Shown: positions 57,701-64,000 of the stretch, one piece after another
Layout of the letters: each line of letters begins with the position of its first letter
Numbering within the stretch: position 1 is the first letter of the stretch
From: Lepidodermella squamata
Lineage: Eukaryota > Gastrotricha
Assembly: GCA_047495785.1 (NCBI GenBank)
Contig: JBLDXI010000048.1
Location: 1,178,001-1,242,000, forward strand
DNA length: 64,000 bases
Reading direction: 5' to 3'
Notes under the pieces: model-generated
What the model was told of the DNA's origin: nothing
Databases searched by the model: none
The model's input: only the letters and a program-made list of their open reading frames with translations
Made by a program: the position numbers and the translations under genes

Positions 57701-60700
57701 GCTAGCTACAACGTGTCTAATGTAGGAACAAAGCTATTTCCATTGGTATTGTTATTAGGCAGCAGCGTTACTGGACACCTTGAAGTGCGCGCGCCACTGC
57801 GGCTACATTTTAAGGCGGTGGTGGTCGTCAGGTAATATATGTGGGAGGCGAAAATAATAATTGATAATTGCGAATACGCGCGCACTCGATTTTTGCGAGG
57901 CCAGCGGCATGCATCGAGCCGTGATGGCTTAATAAGTGCGGTGATTTATCATTATATATCTCTCTTACACCCGGGCTCGCCTGTTTTGTTTGCGCGCGCA
58001 GTTGGCAAAATACACTTTTCGCGCTCTGTGATAATATAATATGTTTTAAGGTATAGGACCCGCTATATATGTTATTCCTGGGGGTGCGGCGGCGGAATAA
58101 CCGGGCGGCGAATGATAGATGAGCGAGCGTATCATCATCACCGTCCGTCGATGGGCTTATTACAAGACACTACGAATACAATAACAATAATGCAATAAAA
58201 CCAGCTGCTGCGCGCTTTTTATTAGCGCGCACGCGCACACGCGCGCAGTCGGTTAATTCATGCGCTTGGTCCACTCGACGCGGGCGCGCGCTTAATTTTC
58301 TTCGACTGCTGGCCTTTTTACGTTTTTATTACTTATTATCATTAACTCTCGACATCCTACTACTACTACAACTACAACTACTACCACTAGGTATAGTTGG
58401 GACTTTGTATCGCACGAGCGCGATACAATATATACCCAGGTTACTATTTTTACCCTATTTTTAGCCTGAAGAAATGTGAGATTGTCTTTCTCGGCTCTAT
58501 TTGTTTGGCATGGCAAAAAATCTGATATTACGATGACAGTGCCACTTGAGAGTATGACAAAATGCACGAGTGCAATCGAGCGTATCCGTGCCTGGTGGTC
58601 TCGCCCCTTTTTCTTGACGACGATGACGAACCCAATTTTCCATCACTTCATAGCAGAAAAAAATATATACCTCTCATTAATTATTAAACGCCTGCCTTCT
58701 AATCACTATTTGAGTAAGCAGTTTTTCGGATCGATTTACTCTCTCGGTTCATCCAGGGCGTAATTACCTGGATCGGTTCTTCTATACTCTAAAATATTGT
58801 AGGAATAATCCAAGAAATTTCGAAAATATTTTCCGCGGTTTATTATCCAAGTGCATCATCACTCTTGAGCAAAAAATGCCGAAAATCCAGCTTATTTCCA
58901 TTTGATCCGCTTTAAAAAAATCGCTATAAAAATATTGATACTTCTCAGGCTATTATTACGGCATTTTATCAATATTTAGTCTCTCACGTTCTAATATATT
59001 GCTCGATTTTTTTATACTCCGAATTGTTACCATTTTTTATAACATTTTCCCTAAAGGAGGGTGGATGTTTCAATTTTTTGTTGAATTACAATTTTATTTA
59101 ATCAAAACGACGACGGCGGTGAGGCGGTGAAAAATTTGATTCAGTGATTGTGAAGCCGCCTTAATAAAAAATCGCAAAAAATGGCGCCGTCGCGTTTGTG
59201 GTGTTTCATGGACGTTGGCAATTGCGTGGTTTCCGTTTTCAGACTGCCCATATCGAGCCCGGAACCGCCACAGCCGCCGCCGCAAACCGCCGCCACAAAG
59301 CCGGCCGCCGCAGTTAACACTCGCCAGCAGGAGAGGCCTGGTACTACGCCGCCAAATATGTTTGTTAAGGTGAGCGTTTTAAATATCAACACACATCAAG
59401 TGCTTTTTATACACCCAATGGACTATTTTATAGACTATATATTTATTGTAAGAAAAATCATCATGTTTTATCAATATATTAACAGTTGGGGCTGGTTTCT
59501 GTTCAAAATCAAACGTTATAGACACCCTGTATAACATCATGGGTGTTATAGGGAGATAATATTATTTTTAGCGCGTTTTATACACCCTGCTAATGATTTG
59601 CGTATATTTTTACTTGTGTTTATTTATTGTTATTATAACGCGCCATATTATATAGGGTGTTTACACCGGCTGCCTGCCATTTCGAGGCGCATATCCAGAA
59701 TGCATATTTTACCAGTTTTGGCACAGATATTTCACGCTTCATCGCTCAAATCTTACGAAAATTAGCGAAAATCCATTGAAATTATTTTTAACAATTTTCC
59801 CAGCCGTAAATATTAAGGAATTTTTAGCCGATAATTTCATCTCTAAAATTCTGTATTTGTTCAAAAAAATATTCATTTTCCAAATTCGGAATTTTTTCGG
59901 TATTTTCGGTATTTTTCAGTATTAATAATTTTGCCCAATTTCGGTAATAATTATTTGTGATTTATTTAGACAACCACTGAGTCAGTTCGACCAGGCGATT
60001 TGATACGCCCGACTGACGCAACGTGCGTGACCGATCCGTCGTCGTCGCGCTGCACGTCTACGCCGGTGTCTAGCGTAGACTCGTCCGATCTCGTCTCGCC
60101 CATCTCGGTTACCGAGCGCTTCGATTTCGTCGCCACTTCGCCTTCAGTCGGCGCACCGACTAAAGCCCCACCGCCGCCGCCTCCAGCGCCAAGCCAGCAA
60201 CCGGCGCTACCTCAAACTAGCCCAGTGCCGCAAACACAGCCACTTTTATCATCGACCCCGTTTACAGGGTGAGTTGAAATTTTCGTATAAAAATTCGATC
60301 AAATATGTTTAATTTCTGAAGTTTGAAAAAATTAGAAAAAATGATTTTTCGATAATATTTGGAAATTCTAATTTTGAAATGAATTTTTCATTATTTTTCG
60401 AATTTTTAATTAGTGTGGGAAAATCAAGGGTTTTTCCTATATCCTACTTGAAATGAACATATTTCCTTGGCTACTATTAGAAAAACCGGAGATTTCCTTT
60501 CAAAAGCGTCGCTCCTTATGAAAAGCGCCTTAATTAACGCGCATATATGCGGTCTAAAAAATCGCTTATTCAACGCGCACACGTATTATATTGATAGCCA
60601 ATTTACATATGCTTGGCATAATTGCTGCACCATATAGGCGCGCAACGGCTAATTTTTATTTGCTCAAGTTTTTATTACATTGACCCCCTTCGCGCGAGAA

Positions 60701-63556
60701 TAGCCGCTTTGAAAAAAACGATCCGGGTGCTTTGCATTTTTTATGCGTATAATAATCAAAAGCGGAATATTTATTTTATACCGTTTTTTCCACACGTGAT
60801 AAATAATAGGGGGATTAATTACTTATGGTTTTTTTGTCTGGCTTTCATGTCGAAAAAATCAGATTAAAATTGGTATAATGCAATAATAAAATTGCGCGCA
60901 CTGATTCGCGATAATTTTTTTTGGCTCGCGCACGCTAATGAGTCTGATTTTTGAGGCCTCGCGAGGCTTGTGCACGCTCGGAATCTACCTACCTCTGCGC
61001 GCGGATCAATAAAACACGCGTACGATAGATTTTTGACATATATTCGAACTGCATATTTGCTCGGCGTTAGGCTTTATACCTGGTTGTAGTAAATGCAGCT
61101 GCTATACTACAACATTATATTCAAAGGCAATAAGGCGCGTATAAACAAAGTCGCGCTTCTTGTTGCGAGCTGCGCGCGTAATTGATCGCGCCGCTCAAAT
61201 AAAGGTGCCACGCCGTCCACCTGTCTTCTAAACGTCACCAGAACCAATATTGCGGCTTGTTGTCGCTTTATAGGCCTAAATTCTTATATACTTATTGCGC
61301 CGGCGCTCTTCAAACGCTATTATTGTCGCCACTCCTACTACGACTACCACTACTACAACAAGCGCATTTTCCGTCCGGCTATAAACAAGTGAATGAAGCT
61401 TAACTTCCTGTATTATAATGGCTTTAAAATTCTATTAAAAACCAACCTTTTTACTTTTTATCATCATCATCGCAAAAATAATAATCATAAATAAAAACGA
61501 GGGCCGTGGCTTTGTAAATAAAAAATTAGGACCATTTCCTTTATTCGATTTATATAGGCAATATGATTTTTACGGGATGATGGGTTGCCTGGTTTGTTGA
61601 ATTGACTGTTTGCTTTCAGAACGACTACCTCGTCGCCGAAAGACCTCGCCGCATCGAATAATATGGCAACAGCGTCGTCAGACATGGTTGCCGAACGATC
61701 AACTTTACTGCCAGGTACAATTTCAGCCGATTCTTTTTTTTTTGTCTAGAAAATACCTTTTAACGTGTTGAATTTCTTAAAGACATGTGCTTTTTTTCGC
61801 TGCTCAATTTTAAACGAAAGCGTACCAAGTTCTTTCGATTTTTTTATATAATATAAAAGTGTTCTCAGTAGGTAGGGGGGATGTGGGGAAATAAGTTTAG
61901 TCTAGTCAGGTCGAACCCAAATAGCTCGATTTATACGTTGAAATTTGATCAATTTTTGCTTTGCGAATTCTCCTTTTTTTGTTGCGAGACATGGAACTGC
62001 CATCGCTTGGTACCATGAGCATTATGAAAAATGCTAATGGTCTCAAAAATTTGGCGCAACTCAATATTACCGTTTCAGGTAAAAAAATTAAAGCAAACCT
62101 AAATTTCAACTTTTTCGACTTGATAGGTTTAAAAATATTAGAGAATTAGAGAATCGGAAGATGATATTATGAGAGCCAGAAATAGCTCGAAGCAATAATT
62201 GATAATTTTCTGATATCAGACCGATTATATATTTTCCCATATTTTCAGAGTATTTCTTTTAGTAAATATTGCTCGTCCGAAGCCTAATCGATGCCAAAGT
62301 TAAGCGAAATTTTTTTAGCGAAAATCCTCCGATTTTCCCAATTCTAAAGAATAACGGAAATTGTTAGGAATATGATAAGATGATGGATTTCCCCTTGTTT
62401 AATGTTTTCTCATTTTTTTAATAATTGAATACTTATCTTATAGCGGAAGTAGATTTCAAAATTTGGCACCAAACTCAAACTTTCAAAAAATCAGTTTTCG
62501 AATAATTTTCTCAAATCATGATTAAGCCCTATCCCTTGAGCGGTGAAGTGGCTTAATGACTAAAATCACGCAGAATTTTCCAATACATTTATTTTGATTT
62601 TTTTGAATTTTTGAAACATTCCTGAATTTCCGGAAAATTTGGAATGCAATTTTTTGAGACTATCAAATATCAAAAATGTGCGAACATTTTTCTTATCCAA
62701 CACTTGACACTTACCTGCCTACTTACTTTTTCATGTTTTCAAAAAATTACGGTAAAAAACAGAAATTGGGATCGCCATAAATCCTTCACCATAAAATGAT
62801 ACCGGTTCAATGACCAAAATAGGACGGAAAAATCGAACTCGGGAAATTCAATTTTATATTTTTATGTCGGATGATTTTGTTGGTTGCCGGATGAAAAAAT
62901 TCACACCCCATAATTTCCTATTACAAGCTAAATTGCCTTTTCATAAAAAGGGTCATTTTTTAAATTTGATTCAAATTATTTTGACCTGTTGAAGTTCCAA
63001 AAATTCCACTGCGACAGATTTTTACGCGTAAATATCGCATATATAGAAAATAATATTTGATTAAGGAACAGCTAATCAAACAATTACGTCTCTTCTCACT
63101 TGAATAAGGCATTGTTAGTAGGTCTATAGTATTAGGCCCTCAAGAAGAGCACGTCTTTATCTATTATATTGGTCTCAATACTTTTTCTAATCCTAATCTA
63201 TTTTATTTTATTTTTTTCCTGAAATTTATGGTAATTTTTTTTCGATTCCTGAATTTTTAGATACAGCCGCATCTGGGCCGTCGTCGATTCTCGAAATGTT
63301 AACGCGAACGAAAATACTCGGCATCGACATATGGCTATTCCTCGTTATCATCAGCGCCGTCATCCTACTCGCCATCATCATCGTCTGCATCGTTGTACGG
63401 TGCCGGTCCAAGGACAAGGGCTCGTACCGCGTCGATGAATCACGCAATTACACGTTCGACCGCATGGGCGGGCGCGGGCGGTTAGCCGGCGATTTCGGCG
63501 ATCAGGAAGCCATCGAACGGCCTATGCGGCCTGATCAAAAGGAGTGGTACGTGTGA
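45383..63556 (+). CDS. nrx-1: Neurexin (alpha type), complete gene, 15 exons
   Basis: Presynaptic type I membrane adhesion protein; in other animals it binds neuroligins and other postsynaptic partners and organises synapses through its extracellular LNS domains and cytoplasmic PDZ ligand. Fifteen exons join without frame conflict into 5202 nt, 1733 aa: 45383–45731, 46143–46676, 46857–47239, 48084–48915, 49244–49638, 49744–49885, 50591–50949, 51641–51886, 53067–54015, 55112–55210, 55271–55367, 59243–59369, 59970–60268, 61620–61714, 63261–63556. Order: signal sequence, LNS1, EGF1, LNS2, LNS3, EGF2, LNS4, LNS5, EGF3, LNS6, stalk, transmembrane segment, tail. This is the alpha architecture known from insects and vertebrates. 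The first ATG follows an in-frame stop at 45353. Introns range from 60 bp to 3.9 kb. Candidate alternative microexons are listed separately. No separate beta-type promoter was identified. Confidence 0.95.
46143..46676 (+). CDS. nrx-1: Neurexin exon 2: LNS1 end and EGF1
   Basis: Residues about 117–294. LNS1 continues with NAWHNVEVRRSG, LYFGGLN and FRGSIANVSFSNC, the conserved end of the fold. EGF1 follows with cysteines in CVRTTCLNGGACFVDL and CDCSQTMFDGDYC. Ends phase 1 at GTAAGA. Confidence 0.92.
46857..47239 (+). CDS. nrx-1: Neurexin exon 3: LNS2 first half
   Basis: Residues about 295–422. Begins RKYAEATFYGNGYLSYGL, then VSLYFKTKQSDGLLFYSGD. It contains a Gly/Ser/Ala-rich insertion (GLGAASGGSDASTGGASG) ahead of DDDQWYWLRVKRQVKE. 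The exon ends phase 0 at the site equivalent to vertebrate splice site SS2. Confidence 0.92.
47403..47432 (+). CDS. nrx-1: Candidate neurexin microexon at SS2 (30 nt)
   Basis: Exactly 30 nt between an acceptor (CTTTCACATTATAG) and a strong donor (GAG|GTATGT), phase 0 on both sides, adding LENGLKAIAE between exons 3 and 4. Short cassette inserts at this LNS2 loop are known from vertebrate neurexins (SS2). Inclusion could be alternative or constitutive; transcript evidence is needed. Confidence 0.6.
48084..48915 (+). CDS. nrx-1: Neurexin exon 4: LNS2 end and LNS3
   Basis: Residues about 423–699. LNS2 ends with IIYVGGSES and FRGCLKQVIYKADAISLDV. LNS3 runs from VTFRTPESFIRLEKW through IQFKFQTTEDRGLLFYNSGG and MYIGGVD to LVGCVQDMEING. 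These are diagnostic neurexin segments. Ends phase 1 at GTAAGT. Confidence 0.93.
49244..49638 (+). CDS. nrx-1: Neurexin exon 5: EGF2 and LNS4 start
   Basis: Residues about 700–831. EGF2 has CGPTNPCLNGGTCQEGWNRF and CDCSATSMTGRVC, matching the WNR(Y/F) C-D-C pattern of neurexin EGF-B. LNS4 starts AVVVDFAGPGNTLVLRLPF. Ends phase 0 at GTGAGT, at the position of SS3, before a 105-bp intron that is too short to hide a cassette. Confidence 0.93.
49744..49885 (+). CDS. nrx-1: Neurexin exon 6: LNS4 middle
   Basis: Residues about 832–878, including HQLRVDDGQWHAVKYHRLR, the conserved DGQWH segment of LNS domains, and LKIDNCQKTG. Acceptor GAAATTTCAG, donor GTATGT, ends phase 1. Confidence 0.9.
49956..50275. 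other. GC-rich island in neurexin intron 6
   Basis: A GC-rich block (densest at 50025–50275) in an AT-rich intron, open on both strands. The minus frame 49956–50243 reads as a hydrophobic, membrane-like sequence (INVACVAAITSSLGAIAEP). The plus frame 50026–50274 is also open. It contains an ACTCGGC…GCCGAGT stem. It could be a nested gene fragment, a pseudogene or a structured RNA. I cannot choose. Confidence 0.3.
50591..50949 (+). CDS. nrx-1: Neurexin exon 7: LNS4 end, linker, LNS5 start
   Basis: Residues about 879–998. FVGQIQQFTYNNIDFFED closes LNS4; a Ser/Ala/Pro linker (AGPSPSPTQ) follows; DEITFK opens LNS5, parallel to the vertebrate VTFKTKSSY start. Acceptor TTTTTCTCAG, donor GTAAGC, phase 0. 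Confidence 0.9.
51367..51526 (+). ncRNA. U1: U1 spliceosomal snRNA (in neurexin intron 7)
   Basis: About 160 nt, GC-rich in an AT-rich intron. It begins AAACTTACCTGG; ACTTACCTG is the invariant 5'-splice-site-pairing sequence. Stem-loop I has CCCGC/GCGGG around a GATCAACAAG loop, then AAGGCGAGGC, a near-exact U1 segment. Stem-loop II has GCGTGCC/GGCGCGC pairing around ATTGCACTTC, the U1A/SNF-binding loop. GCTGACCC and TTGCGCTTT follow as in U1 stem III. A region before the last stem (AAAATATTTCAC) sits where the Sm site belongs but lacks the usual G after the U run. Stem-loop IV is GGCG-TTCG-CGCC. U1 recognises 5' splice sites in the nucleus. The gene is on the same strand as neurexin and should have its own promoter. 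The odd Sm site leaves open a variant or recent pseudogene. Confidence 0.88.
51641..51886 (+). CDS. nrx-1: Neurexin exon 8: LNS5 core
   Basis: Residues about 999–1080. It includes an unusual Ser run (TPSSSSSVLL), then FLFRTRQKDGLLLYWG, DFVLLELTAGYLVYVFDTGDG. The last part aligns with the vertebrate LNS5 GYLHYVFDLGNG. Acceptor TTTTTTTGCAG, donor GTAACT, phase 0. Confidence 0.92.
52048..52074 (+). CDS. nrx-1: Candidate neurexin microexon in LNS5 (27 nt)
   Basis: 27 nt between a good acceptor (GTTGTGTTTACAG) and donor (GAG|GTATCT), phase 0 on both sides, adding TSESYQDSE between exons 8 and 9. It falls in the loop before the conserved GAWHHV segment, the same structural place as inserts in other LNS domains. 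Confidence 0.58.
52563..52674 (+). repeat. Degenerate telomere-like repeats in intron 8
   Basis: Repeated TTAGGG and GGGTTAGG words: GATTAGGGTTAGG (52562), CGGGTTAGGGTTCGG (52609), CGGGTTAGGC (52635), GGGTTAGGTTGGGGTTG (52648). They are interrupted and not a pure array, so they fit an old interstitial telomeric-type insert or chance G-rich sequence. Confidence 0.5.
53067..54015 (+). CDS. nrx-1: Neurexin exon 9: LNS5 end, EGF3, LNS6 start
   Basis: Residues about 1081–1396, the largest and most GC-rich exon. LNS5 ends with GAWHHVQLLVVD, LYIGGLP and FVGCLANFQLNDVYLNL. EGF3 has CRKSPCKNMGECIEEYDSV and CICEMTSFDGQRC. LNS6 begins near FALRFDPE and includes VEVQYNMGVDTVTMGW and NLNDDKWHVVRFKRWGPN, then LQVDEHPEIVRTPQG. 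It ends phase 1 exactly at the SS4 position. Confidence 0.95.
54419..54436 (+). CDS. nrx-1: Candidate neurexin microexon at SS4 (18 nt)
   Basis: 18 nt between ATCACAG and a strong GTAAGC donor. It keeps the phase-1 frame and would insert six residues (VFVTSA, changing the junction codons) at the LNS6 loop where vertebrate SS4 controls partner choice. The polypyrimidine tract is weak, so this is a lower-confidence call than the SS2 candidate. Confidence 0.33.
55112..55210 (+). CDS. nrx-1: Neurexin exon 10: LNS6 middle
   Basis: Residues about 1397–1429: HKFRTFNSIADVYIGAG and DAFAGRIRG, corresponding to the vertebrate TIFNSQATIIIGG and FQGQLSG strands. Acceptor ATTTTTTCCAG, donor GTACTT, phase 1. 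Confidence 0.9.
55271..55367 (+). CDS. nrx-1: Neurexin exon 11: LNS6 end
   Basis: Residues about 1430–1461: LVFNGIPLIRWFGEG, closing the LNS6 fold, then VNFLEDL. Ends phase 2 at a GTTGGT donor; the preceding intron is only 60 bp. Read-through would add a few residues and a stop near 55400, giving a soluble form if it happens. Confidence 0.85.
57655..57831 (+). CDS. nrx-1: Possible neurexin stalk cassette exon (177 nt)
   Basis: Within intron 11, 177 nt open between GTTATTTCAG and CAG|GTAATA, phase 2 on both sides, so it could be included without a frameshift. It would add 59 residues with a hydrophobic stretch (LFPLVLLLGSSVTG). This composition is odd for a stalk, so it may be chance. Confidence 0.18.
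59243..59369 (+). CDS. nrx-1: Neurexin exon 12: proline-rich stalk
   Basis: Acceptor TTTCCGTTTTCAG, donor GTGAGC. The single leading base completes the Arg codon from exon 11, then LPISSPEPPQPPPQTAA and PGTTPPNMFVK. Pro/Thr/Ala-rich, consistent with the glycosylated stalk that links LNS6 to the membrane. Confidence 0.8.
59970..60268 (+). CDS. nrx-1: Neurexin exon 13: Ser/Thr/Pro stalk
   Basis: Residues about 1505–1603, in frame with exon 12 (phase 0). TTESVRPGDLIRP, two cysteines (ATCVTDPSSSRC), then a Ser/Asp stretch and PPPPPPAPSQQPALPQ. Donor GTGAGT, ends phase 2. Confidence 0.8.
61620..61714 (+). CDS. nrx-1: Neurexin exon 14: stalk
   Basis: 95 nt between TTTGCTTTCAG and GTACAA, phase 2 in and phase 1 out. 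Encodes TTTSSPKDLAASNNMATASS and ERSTLLP, Ser/Thr/Ala-rich. The frame fit on both sides supports it. Confidence 0.78.
63261..63556 (+). CDS. nrx-1: Neurexin exon 15: transmembrane segment and tail
   Basis: Starts DTAASGPSSILEM. Transmembrane segment IDIWLFLVIISAVILLAII, then the cytoplasmic tail with GSYRVDESRNYTFDRM, matching the conserved GSY(H/R)VDESRNY of other neurexins. It ends QKEWYV-stop, a class II PDZ ligand (vertebrate EYYV) for CASK/Mint-type scaffolds. The SG in AASGPSS next to the membrane is a possible glycosaminoglycan site. Confidence 0.95.
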
Positions 63557-64000
63557 AGAAAAAGCAGAAAAATCCATCCAGCTTTAACCACTCCAAAACC
63601 GGCGGTAGTTGATAATTCATCATAATCATCATCACTTAAATTCTCTCTGTTGTCTTTTCTGTGACGAATTTTTTCTGAACAAGTTTGATGAAAAAAAAAA
63701 TCTTCCATATTGATGACTCCGACTGTTTATTACGAACCCATGTTAAGAGGAAAGGAAAATATTATTTTTGAAAATTTCAGGATGAAAGATGAGAGATGAC
63801 GTGCCTCTCTTTGTGTTGTTTTTTGATGTCGATGTCGAGAAAAATCGCGCTGCCTCTTTTTTTTTATGAAAATCTTCTAGTCTGTTATAATTGGAGATGA
63901 CAAAAAATAACTTATATACTGGAGCGTCTGTAGGCACCCTGATGTATAATTGAGAAGAAATGTCTCGCGTTTTTTTGTAAATTTTACGAGGAAATTATTG
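63557..64000 (+). other. Neurexin 3' UTR / downstream sequence
   Basis: AT-rich sequence after the neurexin stop. I find no AATAAA before the end of the window, so the poly(A) site is either non-canonical or beyond 64000. Confidence 0.5.

Overview
The window is eukaryotic, from an animal. Genes have GT–AG introns (many only 49–76 bp, with T-rich …TTTCAG acceptors), AATAAA poly(A) signals and TATA boxes. The right third is a complete neurexin gene. Tiny introns, tightly packed genes with overlapping 3' ends, a large tandem satellite and a U1 snRNA starting AAACTTACCTGG suggest a small-genome ecdysozoan. A nematode is my first guess; a tardigrade or another small invertebrate is not excluded. 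No species can be named from the sequence alone.

Layout. (1) 1–871: CpG-rich flank with a two-copy 96-bp repeat. (2) 872–19407: one satellite array of about 103.5 head-to-tail units, every one exactly 179 bp, with 3-, 6- and 9-mer higher-order duplications. Open frames inside it are artefacts of the repeat. (3) 19408–35267: a dense cluster of nine small genes, seven with an N-terminal signal sequence and all but the two ankyrin proteins of low-complexity or repeat-rich composition. Two are paralogous acidic Ser-rich proteins (20671–21259, 26030–26607). Two are paralogous ankyrin-repeat proteins, both 296 aa once spliced (complement 22259–23905 and 24269–25235); a 5'-truncated non-LTR retrotransposon sits in the single intron of the first. 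The rest are a small mucin-like protein (27519–28215), a single-pass membrane protein (28731–29264), two Pro/Tyr-rich proteins (complement 29329–30131 and 34716–35267) and a 1097-aa Thr-rich mucin (31277–34625). (4) 35268–45382: 10 kb of AT-rich DNA with no convincing gene. (5) 45383–63556: neurexin, 15 phase-consistent exons, 1733 aa: six LNS and three EGF domains, Ser/Thr/Pro stalk, one transmembrane segment and a tail ending in a PDZ ligand.

The cluster genes share a recurring design: exon 1 encodes only the signal peptide and, in four of them, ends in the residues PL(K/Q) followed by a phase-0 intron of about 55 bp. This points to a local family of exported matrix, cuticle or mucus proteins. 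The neurexin locus carries unannotated extras: in-frame candidate microexons of 30, 27 and 18 nt in introns 3, 8 and 9 (the first and last at positions matching vertebrate splice sites SS2 and SS4), a U1-type snRNA gene in intron 7, and degenerate telomere-like repeats in intron 8.
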